64,000 nucleotides of DNA from JAJYRX01 sp041655275 (GTDB taxonomy: Bacteria > Pseudomonadota > Gammaproteobacteria > Burkholderiales > Burkholderiaceae_B): the NCBI GenBank assembly GCA_041655275.1, contig JBBAFU010000010.1, positions 55,627 through 119,626 of the forward strand, written 5' to 3'. Positions 11,673 through 19,350 of the stretch are shown here, one piece after another; position 1 is the stretch's first letter, and each line of letters starts with the position of its first letter. The notes beneath the pieces were generated by a model that did no database searches, had not been told where the DNA came from, and worked only from the letters and a program-made list of their open reading frames with translations. The translations under genes and the position numbers were made by a program.

Positions 11673-13583
11673 ATGGCTTCCTGTAATCCTCCTTCTGCAA
11701 GCACTGTGACACTTGCCCAGATCCATACGCCGGCCGACTTGCGCGGGCTCGGGCGTGCCCAGCTGCGGCAGGTGTCCGTCGAGCTGCGCGAGTTCATTCT
11801 CCAGTCGGTGTCGCGCACAGGGGGGCATCTGTCGTCCAATCTGGGTACGGTCGAGCTTACCGTCGCCCTGCACCATGTCTTCAACACGCCGTCCGATCGC
11901 CTGGTCTGGGATGTGGGCCACCAATCCTATGCGCACAAGATTCTGACGGGGCGGCGCGAGCAGATGGCCGGGCTGCGCCAGATGGACGGTATTTCGGGTT
12001 TTCCGAGGCGCAGCGAGTCCGAGTACGATGCCTTCGGCACGGCGCATTCCTCCACGTCCATCTCCGCCGTGCTGGGCATGGCGGTGGCGTCGCGCAATGC
12101 CGGCATCGATCGCCAGCACATTGCCGTCATCGGCGATGGTGCCATGACGGCGGGCATGGCTTTCGAGGCACTCAACAATGCCGGGGTCATGGCGGGCATC
12201 AACCTGCTGGTGGTGCTCAATGACAACGACATGTCCATCTCGCCGCCCGTGGGGGCGCTCAACCGCTATTTTGCACGCCTGCTGTCGGGACGTTTCTATG
12301 CCCATGCCAAGCAGGTGGGCCGCAGCGTGCTGCAGCACGTGCCGCCCGTGCTCGAGCTGGCGCGTCGCATCGAAGGTCATGCCAAGGGCATCATCTCTCC
12401 CGCCACGCTGTTCGAGGAGCTGGGCTTCAATTATGTAGGGCCCATCGACGGCCATGATCTCGATGCGCTGATTCCCACACTCGAAAATCTCCGCCGTCTG
12501 GGTGGCCTGCAGTTCCTCCATGTGGTCACGCGCAAGGGCCAGGGCTACAAGCTGGCCGAGGCCGATCCCGTGCTGTACCACGGTCCGGGCAAGTTCGATC
12601 CCAGTGTCGGCATCCAGAAGGCCAGGGGCCCGGTGCGGCGCAGTTTCACGCAGGTATTTTCACGCTGGGTCTGCGACATGGCCGAGGCGGATCGTCGCCT
12701 GTGTGCGATCACGCCGGCAATGCGCGAGGGCAGCGGCCTGGTCGAGTTCGAGCAGCGCTTTCCCCAGCGCTATTTCGATGTCGGCATCGCAGAGCAGCAT
12801 GCGGTCACCTTTGCCGCCGGCCTGGCCTGCGAAGGTGTAAAGCCGGTTGTCGCCATCTATTCCACCTTCCTGCAGCGCGGCTACGATCAGCTCATCCACG
12901 ATGTGGCGCTGCAAAATCTCGATGTGACGTTTGCACTCGATCGCGCCGGCATCGTCGGGGCCGACGGCGCCACGCATGCCGGCAATTACGATATTGCCTA
13001 TCTGCGCTGCATTCCCAATATGGTGGTGGCCACGCCGTCCGATGAAAATGAGGCGCGCCTGCTGCTGAGCACCTGCTATCAGCATACGGGTCCGGCGGCG
13101 GTGCGCTATCCGCGCGGTGCCGGTCGCGGTGCAACCGTCACCGATTCACTGGAAACCGTGGCGCTGGGCCGTGGCGTCGTGCGTCGCGAAGGTCGCCGGC
13201 TGGCCATTCTCGGTTTCGGTACCCTCACAGCGGCGGCCATGCCGGTGGCCGAAGCGCTGGATGCCACGCTGGTGGATATGCGCTTCGTGAAACCGCTTGA
13301 TGAAACACTGTTGCTCGAACTGGCGACCAGCCATCAGGCCTTCGTCACGCTTGAGGAGGCGGCCATCATGGGCGGGGCGGGCAGTGCCGTGCTGGAGTGT
13401 TTCAGTCGCGAGGCCATCCGGCTTCCCGTATTGCAACTGGGCATCCCGGACCGCTTCGTCGATCATGGGGACCAGGCCCAGCTGCTGGCCGGTCTGGGCC
13501 TGGACAGCCAGGGCATCCACCAGGCCATTGTCGATCGATTCCCCGAGCTGGCGGGCGCGGCGCACAATCCCTCTCTCCCCTGA
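11673..13583 (+). CDS. dxs: 1-deoxy-D-xylulose-5-phosphate synthase
   Basis: Dxs uses thiamine diphosphate to join pyruvate and glyceraldehyde 3-phosphate, the first step of the MEP isoprenoid pathway. The protein has 636 residues, close to the usual 620-640. Visible motifs include SSNLGTVELTVALH near the N-terminus, the ThDP/Mg motif GDGAMTAGMAFEALNNAG, the glutamate region GIAEQHAVTFAAG and DRAGIVGADGATH in the pyrimidine-binding domain. The ATG has no clear Shine-Dalgarno, but a TAAAAT box lies 5 nt upstream. A tenA thiamine-salvage gene lies about 900 nt beyond the 3' end, beyond folE2. Confidence 0.96.
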   Translation: MASCNPPSASTVTLAQIHTPADLRGLGRAQLRQVSVELREFILQSVSRTGGHLSSNLGTVELTVALHHVFNTPSDRLVWDVGHQSYAHKILTGRREQMAGLRQMDGISGFPRRSESEYDAFGTAHSSTSISAVLGMAVASRNAGIDRQHIAVIGDGAMTAGMAFEALNNAGVMAGINLLVVLNDNDMSISPPVGALNRYFARLLSGRFYAHAKQVGRSVLQHVPPVLELARRIEGHAKGIISPATLFEELGFNYVGPIDGHDLDALIPTLENLRRLGGLQFLHVVTRKGQGYKLAEADPVLYHGPGKFDPSVGIQKARGPVRRSFTQVFSRWVCDMAEADRRLCAITPAMREGSGLVEFEQRFPQRYFDVGIAEQHAVTFAAGLACEGVKPVVAIYSTFLQRGYDQLIHDVALQNLDVTFALDRAGIVGADGATHAGNYDIAYLRCIPNMVVATPSDENEARLLLSTCYQHTGPAAVRYPRGAGRGATVTDSLETVALGRGVVRREGRRLAILGFGTLTAAAMPVAEALDATLVDMRFVKPLDETLLLELATSHQAFVTLEEAAIMGGAGSAVLECFSREAIRLPVLQLGIPDRFVDHGDQAQLLAGLGLDSQGIHQAIVDRFPELAGAAHNPSLP

Positions 13584-13635
13584 TTACCGGCAATCAATTC
13601 TTCCGCGAAAGCGGCTCATGGATCCTTTGTTTTAG

Positions 13636-14472
13636 ATGAATACTATGCTTGATTCGGCTGTCGTCATGCCTGACGTGCAAAGCAGTGTCGATCTGCGACA
13701 CATTCCCATTCAACGCGTCGGCGTGCGCAGTGTGCGCCAGCCCATGATGGTCGCCGGCGGTGACGGCAAGGCCATGCCGACTGTGGGCGATTGGGAGCTC
13801 ACGGTGGCATTGCCTGCAGAGGCCAAGGGCACGCATATGTCGCGCTTCCTGGCCCTGCTCGATGATTTCCGTGATGCGCCGCTCACACCGGCGCGCTTCC
13901 GGGACATGCACGAGGCCATGCTGCCGCTGCTCAATGCCCGCAGCGGGGATATCGTGCTGCGCTTTCCCTATTTCATCCGCAAGGCGGCGCCGGTCACGGG
14001 TGTCACCAGTCTGATGGATTACGAGCTCACCTGGACGGTGCGCAGTGCTGCGTCCGCGCGTGAGTTCGAACTGCAGGCGCTTGTGCCGGTGACCAGCCTG
14101 TGCCCCTGCTCCAAGGCCATTGCCGAGTATGGTGCCCACAACCAGCGTTCGCACGTTATCGTCACCCTGGTGTACGACGATCCGGCGCTCGCGGATATGG
14201 ATATCGACGGCCTGATCCGCATGGTGGAACAGCAGGCCTCTTCGGAACTGTGGGGTCTGCTCAAGCGCGCCGATGAAAAATACGTCACCGAACGCGCCTA
14301 CGAGAATCCCAAGTTTGTGGAAGATCTGGTGCGCGATGTGGCCCAGCAGCTTGCACGCATTGAAGGTGCGAGCCGCTACAGTGTCAGCGCCGAAAACTTC
14401 GAATCCATACACAACCACTCCGCCTATGCCTTCGTTGAAGGTCAAACAGACCAGGCGAGAGGGAAGCGCTGA
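13636..14472 (+). CDS. folE2: GTP cyclohydrolase IB (FolE2)
   Basis: FolE2 converts GTP to 7,8-dihydroneopterin triphosphate, the first step of folate (and queuosine) synthesis; this type can use metals other than zinc. The 278-residue protein has the diagnostic CPCSKAIAEYGAHNQRSH motif, with C156 and C158 and the conserved histidine after it. In several bacteria FolE2 is induced under zinc limitation, but I see no Zur-like palindrome upstream. An in-frame TAG stop immediately precedes the ATG, fixing the start. The 3' end is 6 nt from the convergent tenA gene. Confidence 0.93.
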   Translation: MNTMLDSAVVMPDVQSSVDLRHIPIQRVGVRSVRQPMMVAGGDGKAMPTVGDWELTVALPAEAKGTHMSRFLALLDDFRDAPLTPARFRDMHEAMLPLLNARSGDIVLRFPYFIRKAAPVTGVTSLMDYELTWTVRSAASAREFELQALVPVTSLCPCSKAIAEYGAHNQRSHVIVTLVYDDPALADMDIDGLIRMVEQQASSELWGLLKRADEKYVTERAYENPKFVEDLVRDVAQQLARIEGASRYSVSAENFESIHNHSAYAFVEGQTDQARGKR

Positions 14473-14478
14473 GCAAGT

Positions 14479-15144
14479 CTAGTCCAGACGCTCCAGGCCC
14501 ATGCGCCAGAAGTCTGCCTCTAGGCGTGTCGCCTCGGAGAAGATGCGCGTGAGCTGATCGAAGCGGCGCGGCGAGACATCGGCCAGCTGGGCGTCTATCC
14601 ATTCGCGCTCGGCCCGGGCGGCCCCCTGGAATGCTGCGGACGTGTACATGGCCATCCAGGACGCATAGGGATTGCCTTCCTGACGCGTGAAGGGCTGCCC
14701 GATGAGCCAGTTGCCAATTTCGGCATAGCCGGCGATGCAGGGGGCGAGCGCCACATGCAGGTCCAGCACGTCGCCGCGATGGCCGGCTTCGAGCACGTAG
14801 CGCGTGTAGGCCAGCGTGGCACGGGATTCATCCAGCGCGGTCAGTTCGGCCTCGCTGATGCCCCACTGGCGGCAGTAGTCGATGTGCAGGTCGAGCTCAA
14901 TGTCGATGATGGCCTTGAGCGAGTCCAGTGCCTGGCGCAGCTCCAGGATGTCCCGGCTCTTGTAGACCGCCAGACCCCAGGCCCGGCCGAAGTGGACCAG
15001 GAAGAGGTAGTCCTGCTTGAGATAGTGCTGAAAGCTTTCCATGGGCAGTGTGCCTGCACCCAGCTGGCGCACGAACTCATGTTCGCAGTAGGCTTTCCAT
15101 TCGGGGGCGCAGCGTTGTTTCAGCTGTTCGAAATCATGCGTCAT
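14479..15144 (-). CDS. tenA: TenA family protein (aminopyrimidine aminohydrolase / thiaminase II)
   Basis: TenA salvages degraded thiamine by hydrolysing aminopyrimidines. The protein is 221 residues from the chosen start, all helical. The catalytic cysteine lies in HVALAPCIAGYAEIG (C136) and the C-terminal catalytic glutamate in RLEADFW (E209); both are present. I chose ATG 15144 because GGAGG lies 9 nt upstream; an ATG three codons earlier would sit directly on that site. The gene is divergent from the ribosomal rpsF operon and convergent with folE2. No THI-box riboswitch is evident in the 200-nt upstream gap. Confidence 0.9.
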   Translation of the reverse strand: MTHDFEQLKQRCAPEWKAYCEHEFVRQLGAGTLPMESFQHYLKQDYLFLVHFGRAWGLAVYKSRDILELRQALDSLKAIIDIELDLHIDYCRQWGISEAELTALDESRATLAYTRYVLEAGHRGDVLDLHVALAPCIAGYAEIGNWLIGQPFTRQEGNPYASWMAMYTSAAFQGAARAEREWIDAQLADVSPRRFDQLTRIFSEATRLEADFWRMGLERLD

Positions 15145-15228
15145 CGACGACATCCTCCAGGGTTGATCAGAAGCAGTCGCCAGTATACGGGAGCCGGTGG
15201 TATGCCTGCAGTTTCACGGACCACAGCG

Positions 15229-15237
15229 TGATATAAT
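15229..15237 (+). promoter_or_regulatory. Extended -10 promoter of the rpsF operon
   Basis: The sequence TGATATAAT gives a perfect TATAAT (15232-15237) with an upstream TG, the extended -10 form. No good -35 is seen at the right distance, which the TG can compensate for. It lies about 120 nt before rpsF and would produce a long leader. Confidence 0.6.
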
Positions 15238-15255
15238 CCGATATTCCCTGCTCGA

Positions 15256-15293
15256 CCCGGTTGCGGGCGCCGGTATTGATCGGTGCCGCCGGG
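15256..15293 (+). promoter_or_regulatory. Structured leader upstream of rpsF, candidate S6:S18 autoregulatory element
   Basis: An outer 5-bp stem CCCGG (15256-15260) / CCGGG (15289-15293) encloses an inner 9-bp stem (15266-15274 with 15279-15287, two G-U pairs, ATTG loop). An asymmetric bulge TTGCG lies on the 5' side. In other bacteria a leader with a bulged CCG binds the S6:S18 complex and represses the operon. The position before rpsF fits, but the match to that motif is my inference. Confidence 0.4.
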
Positions 15294-15355
15294 CGGGCTG
15301 TCCCTTTGCCTGTCTGCAAAAGCTGATACGCAAAGACATCCACAAGGAGCTTTTC

Positions 15356-15724
15356 ATGCGTCACTACGAAGTGGTCTTCATTGTGCATCCCGATCAGAGC
15401 GAGCAGGTGCCCGCCATGATCGAGCGCTATCAAGGCCTCATCACCGCCGAAGGCGGCAAGATTCACCGGCTCGAGGACTGGGGACGGCGTCAGCTGGCCT
15501 ATCCCATCCAGAAGCTGGTCAAGGCCCATTACGTGTGCCTGAACATCGAATGCGGCCAGGCCGAGCTCGACGAGCTCGAGCACTCCTTCCGCTACAACGA
15601 TGCCATCCTGCGCCATCTCATCATCAAGAAGAAGGACGCCATCACCGAACCTTCACTGATGATGAAGTCCGTCGAGCGCGAGGAAGCCCGCAAGGCAGCC
15701 AGCGAAACGGCCCGCAGTGAGTGA
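15356..15724 (+). CDS. rpsF: 30S ribosomal protein S6
   Basis: Small-subunit protein S6, 122 residues, binding the 16S rRNA central domain as a dimer with S18. It begins MRHYEVVFIVHPDQSEQV and contains the conserved HRLEDWGRRQLAYPI and KAHYVCLNIE segments. The charged C-terminal tail (about residues 100-122) is typical. A strong AAGGAG site lies 6 nt before the ATG, which fixes the start. It heads the operon rpsF-priB-rpsR-rplI-dnaB and overlaps priB by 4 nt. Confidence 0.97.
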   Translation: MRHYEVVFIVHPDQSEQVPAMIERYQGLITAEGGKIHRLEDWGRRQLAYPIQKLVKAHYVCLNIECGQAELDELEHSFRYNDAILRHLIIKKKDAITEPSLMMKSVEREEARKAASETARSE

Positions 15725-16116
15725 GCCGGGCCGCTAGCGTGACGGTGCAGCAGGCGCAGCGGGTTCAGGTAAGCGAAGGTCCGGCCAACCAGCTTTCCCT
15801 GCTGGCCCGCATCGAGACCATCCAGCCATTGCGCTATACGCCGGCCGGCCTGCCCGTGCTCGAAATGGCGCTGCACCACGAGTCCGTGGTCGAACAGGCA
15901 GGGCAGCCGCGTCAGGTGGCGTTTGCGCTTTCCGCAGTGGCCATCGGCGACATCGCCCTGTTGCTGAATCAGAAGGCACTGGGCAGCACGCAGCAGTTCA
16001 CCGGCTTCATGGCACCGTTGCGCAAGGGAACATCCCGGCTGGTATTGCACGTGCTGAATGCTTCAAAAGCGTGTGCCGGAAGCGGCGTTCAGGAAAACAC
16101 AGGAACAATCCGGTAG
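15721..16116 (+). CDS. priB: Primosomal replication protein N (PriB)
   Basis: PriB is a small OB-fold single-stranded DNA binding protein that helps PriA restart collapsed forks. The 131-residue product has the OB-fold pattern NQLSLLARIETIQPLRYTPAG and a conserved basic QFTGFMAPLRKGTSRLVLHV strand. It starts with GTG, overlapping the rpsF stop codon as GTGA, so translation is probably coupled. Its place between rpsF and rpsR is the classical location. The C-terminus (SKACAGSGVQENTGTIR) is longer and less conserved than in Escherichia coli. Confidence 0.92.
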   Translation: MSRAASVTVQQAQRVQVSEGPANQLSLLARIETIQPLRYTPAGLPVLEMALHHESVVEQAGQPRQVAFALSAVAIGDIALLLNQKALGSTQQFTGFMAPLRKGTSRLVLHVLNASKACAGSGVQENTGTIR

Positions 16117-16152
16117 GAACATCCGGAAAATTTTGATAAAGAGGTCATCATC

Positions 16153-16425
16153 ATGGCAGTAGGCAGAAGAGGGCGCGACCGGCGCCGTTTCGGTCAACAG
16201 AACCCCCTGTTCAAGCGGCGCAAGTTCTGCCGCTTCACGGCGGCGGGCGTTACCGAGATCGATTACAAGGATCTGGACACCCTGCGTGATTTCGTTCAGG
16301 AAAATGGCAAGATCATCCCTGCACGACTCACGGGAACCAAGGCGCACTTCCAGCGCCAGCTCGATACGGCGATCAAGCGCGCGCGTTTCCTCGCACTCAT
16401 GCCGTATACCGATAATCATCAATAG
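16153..16425 (+). CDS. rpsR: 30S ribosomal protein S18
   Basis: S18 pairs with S6 on the small subunit platform. The 90-residue protein has the conserved core RRKFCRFTAAGVTEIDYKD and GTKAHFQRQLDTAIKRARF. The first 20 residues are rich in arginine. An AGAGGT site precedes the ATG. The gene lies 36 nt after priB and 16 nt before rplI in the same operon. A single cysteine (C26 region) is present, so it is not the four-cysteine zinc form. Confidence 0.97.
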   Translation: MAVGRRGRDRRRFGQQNPLFKRRKFCRFTAAGVTEIDYKDLDTLRDFVQENGKIIPARLTGTKAHFQRQLDTAIKRARFLALMPYTDNHQ

Positions 16426-16441
16426 GTCCGGGGGTTCTGGC

Positions 16442-16897
16442 ATGCAAGTGATATTGCTTGAGAAAGTCGTCAATCTGGGCGATCTGGGCGAAGTCGTGCG
16501 TGTTCGCAACGGCTATGCGCGCAATTACCTCATTCCGCAGAAGATGGCCCGCCGGGCAACTGCAGCGGCCCTGAAGGAGTTTGAAGAGCGCCGTGCCGAG
16601 CTTGAGCAGGCCCAGGCCACCCGGCTCGCCGCCGCCCAGACGCTGGGCGGGAAGATGAGCGGCGCGGTCGTCGGCATCACCCAGAAGGCCGGCGTCGATG
16701 GCCGCCTGTTCGGTTCCGTCACCACCATGGACATCGCTGCCGCGCTCGAGCGCGACGGTTTCGGTGCCATCGAGAAGTCGCGCGTGCGTCTGCCCGATGG
16801 TCCGCTCAAGGCCGTGGGTGACTATCCCGTCGAGGTCAGCCTGCATCCTGATGTCGTGGTCGAGATCTCGATAGAGGTACGTGGCGATCTTGCCTGA
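16442..16897 (+). CDS. rplI: 50S ribosomal protein L9
   Basis: Large-subunit protein L9, 151 residues, with the N-terminal globular domain MQVILLEKVVNLGDLGEVV, the long connecting helix (about 40-75) and a C-terminal rRNA-binding domain. The start is fixed by this conserved N-terminus and a GGGGGT site upstream. Its last codons overlap the longest possible dnaB frame by 17 nt. Confidence 0.97.
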   Translation: MQVILLEKVVNLGDLGEVVRVRNGYARNYLIPQKMARRATAAALKEFEERRAELEQAQATRLAAAQTLGGKMSGAVVGITQKAGVDGRLFGSVTTMDIAAALERDGFGAIEKSRVRLPDGPLKAVGDYPVEVSLHPDVVVEISIEVRGDLA

Positions 16898-18299
16898 TCC
16901 GCAGGCCGGTGGCGGCGTGCAGGCGGCACCCATGCGGACGGAAAGCGATCCGCAGCTGGACTACCTGCGCGTGCCGCCGCACTCGGTCGAGGCCGAGCAG
17001 TCGGTGCTGGGTGGCCTGTTGCTCGATAATGCCGCCTGGGACCGTATTACCGATGTGCTGGGCGAAGACGATTTCTACCGCTTCGACCATCGCATCATCT
17101 GGCACCACATCAGCCGGCTGATCGGTCTGTCGCGGCCGGCCGATGTGGTCACCGTCCACGAGTCGCTCAGCTCGGCGGGCAAGGCCGATGATGTTGGCGG
17201 CCTGGCCTACCTGAACGCGCTGGCGCACAATACGCCGTCGGCGGCCAATATCCGCCGCTATGCCGAGATCGTGCGCGAGCGCAGCATGTTGCGCAAGCTG
17301 GTGTCGGTGGCCGACGAGATCGCAGCCGCGGCCTTCAATCCCCAGGGCAAGGAGGCGCGCCAGCTGCTCGATGAGGCCGAGTCGCGCGTATTCCAGATTG
17401 CCCAGGAAGGCGCGCGCGGCAGCGAAGGCTTCCAGGAGATACAGCCGCTGCTTGCCAGCGTCGTCGAACGCATTGACGAGCTCTATCATCGTGAAGGCGA
17501 TTCCGATGTGACCGGCGTGCCCACGGGCTTCGTCGATCTGGACCGCATGACCTCCGGGCTGCAGTCCGGTGATCTTGTCGTGGTGGCGGGGCGGCCCTCC
17601 ATGGGCAAGACGTCGCTCGCCATGAATATCGGCGAGTACGTGGCCATAGAGCAGGGTTTGCCCGTGGCGGTGTTCTCCATGGAAATGGGTGCCGTCCAGC
17701 TGGCCATGCGCATGCTGGGATCGGTGGGCATGCTCGATCAGCACCGCATGCGTACGGGCAAGCTGCGCAGCGAGGACTGGCCGCGCCTGACCAGTGCCGT
17801 GCAGCGGGTGCAGGAAGCGCAGATCTACATCGATGAATCCGCAGCGCTCAACGCCATGGAGGTGCGCGCGCGTGCGCGTCGCCTGGCGCGCCAGTGCGGC
17901 CAGCTGGGTCTCATCATCATCGACTATATGCAGTTGATGTCGGCCAGCAGCAGTGGCGAGAACCGCGCCACTGAAATCTCTGAAATCAGCCGTTCGCTCA
18001 AGGCGCTGGCCAAGGAGCTCAACTGCCCCCTGATGGCACTCTCGCAGCTCAATCGCAGCCTGGAGCAGCGTCCCAACAAGCGTCCCGTCATGAGCGATCT
18101 GCGTGAGTCGGGCGCCATCGAGCAGGATGCCGACCTCATCCTCTTCATCTACCGGGACGAGGTCTACAACCCCGATTCGCCCGACAAGGGCACGGCCGAG
18201 ATCATCATCGGCAAGCAGCGCAACGGCCCCATCGGCACGGTGCGCCTGACATTCCAGGGCGCGAGCACGCGCTTCCTGAACTACAGCACCACGGCTTAG
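16881..18299 (+). CDS. dnaB: Replicative DNA helicase DnaB
   Basis: DnaB is the hexameric 5'-3' helicase that unwinds the replication fork. The N-terminal domain begins LRVPPHSVEAEQSVLGGLL, and the RecA-like motor has Walker A AGRPSMGKTS (K243) and Walker B LIIIDYMQLM. The C-terminal SDLRESGAIEQDADLI and arginine-finger regions are intact, and no intein is present. Two starts are possible: GTG at 16881 with AGAGGT just upstream, or ATG at 16932, which gives a family-length N-terminus. The 3' end overlaps the convergent pdxA stop by 4 nt. Confidence 0.95.
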   Translation: MAILPDPQAGGGVQAAPMRTESDPQLDYLRVPPHSVEAEQSVLGGLLLDNAAWDRITDVLGEDDFYRFDHRIIWHHISRLIGLSRPADVVTVHESLSSAGKADDVGGLAYLNALAHNTPSAANIRRYAEIVRERSMLRKLVSVADEIAAAAFNPQGKEARQLLDEAESRVFQIAQEGARGSEGFQEIQPLLASVVERIDELYHREGDSDVTGVPTGFVDLDRMTSGLQSGDLVVVAGRPSMGKTSLAMNIGEYVAIEQGLPVAVFSMEMGAVQLAMRMLGSVGMLDQHRMRTGKLRSEDWPRLTSAVQRVQEAQIYIDESAALNAMEVRARARRLARQCGQLGLIIIDYMQLMSASSSGENRATEISEISRSLKALAKELNCPLMALSQLNRSLEQRPNKRPVMSDLRESGAIEQDADLILFIYRDEVYNPDSPDKGTAEIIIGKQRNGPIGTVRLTFQGASTRFLNYSTTA

Positions 18300-19333
18300 T
18301 CCACCGCAGACTGGTCTGTTGCAGCGCCTTCTGCGGTGCTCATTGCCAGGGCCAGGTCATAGGCGGCGCGCAGGGAACGCGGGTCGGCGATACCCTGCCC
18401 GGCAATGTCGAAGGCCGTGCCATGGTCCACGCTGGTACGCACAAAGGGCAGTCCCACCGTCACGTTGACGCCCTCATCCAGGCCCAGATACTTCACCGGA
18501 ATCAGGCCCTGGTCGTGATACTGGGCGACCACAATGTCGAATTCCCCCCGGCGTGCGCGCATGAAGACGGTGTCGCCCGGCCAGGGGCCGCTCACATCCA
18601 TGCCTTCGCGGCGTGCCCGGGCAATGGCCGGGGCAATGATGTCGATCTCCTCGCGTCCAAAGCGGCCGTCTTCGCCTGCATGGGGGTTCAGGCCCGCCAC
18701 GGCGATGCGCGGATGCGCGATGCCCGCCAGGCGACAGGCCCGGTGAGCCAGCCGGATGCTGGTCAGCTCGGCCTGTTCGGTGATGGCCGCAGGAACGTCC
18801 GCCAGTGCGATATGGATGGTGACCAGCAGTACGCGCAGCTCGTCATTGGCCAGCATCATGGCGTAGTCGCGGGTATTCGTGCGCTCGGCCAGGATCTCGG
18901 TATGGCCGGGGTAGTCCAGCCCGCCCAGCTTCATGGCCTGCTTGTGCAGGGGGGCGGTGACGATGGCACGCAGCTTCCCGGCACCGGCATCGTCAATGGC
19001 ATGGCACAGGTATTCATAGGCACCGCGTCCGGCACGCGCATCCACCTGCCCGGGTGGCAGGTCCGCCGGCAGGGCCTGCCAGCGGTTGAGCACGCCCAGC
19101 GTGGCGGCAGGTAGGGCGGTGGCTTCGGTCGCATCGGACAGCGTCACCACGCGCAGTCTGCCATCTTGATCCATGCGTTGCGCGTTTGCAGCAAGAATGC
19201 CGGCATCGCCATAGATGACCACCGGCCAGGGCAGGTCCTGGCCGGCCAGGCGCAGGATGATCTCCGGCCCTATGCCGGCGGCGTCGCCCATGGTGATGCC
19301 GATGGGTGTCTGCGGAGCGGATGGGCTGCCCAT
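18296..19333 (-). CDS. pdxA: 4-hydroxythreonine-4-phosphate dehydrogenase
   Basis: PdxA oxidises 4-phosphohydroxy-L-threonine with NAD in the DXP-dependent pyridoxal phosphate pathway, whose other precursor is made by Dxs (encoded at 11.7 kb). The 345-residue protein starts PIGITMGDAAGIGPEI and contains the metal-binding histidines in the segments TAPLHKQAMKLGGLDYPGHTE and VAQYHDQGLIPVKYL. It lies 17 nt downstream of the PhoH-like gene on the same strand and shares 4 nt with the dnaB 3' end. Confidence 0.95.
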   Translation of the reverse strand: MGSPSAPQTPIGITMGDAAGIGPEIILRLAGQDLPWPVVIYGDAGILAANAQRMDQDGRLRVVTLSDATEATALPAATLGVLNRWQALPADLPPGQVDARAGRGAYEYLCHAIDDAGAGKLRAIVTAPLHKQAMKLGGLDYPGHTEILAERTNTRDYAMMLANDELRVLLVTIHIALADVPAAITEQAELTSIRLAHRACRLAGIAHPRIAVAGLNPHAGEDGRFGREEIDIIAPAIARARREGMDVSGPWPGDTVFMRARRGEFDIVVAQYHDQGLIPVKYLGLDEGVNVTVGLPFVRTSVDHGTAFDIAGQGIADPRSLRAAYDLALAMSTAEGAATDQSAVD

Positions 19334-19350
19334 GACGCGCGCCTGCAGGC

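Noticed and set aside
14473..15355. TPP riboswitch upstream of tenA
   Set aside because: The conserved CTGAGA and related THI-box segments are absent from the tenA-rpsF gap.
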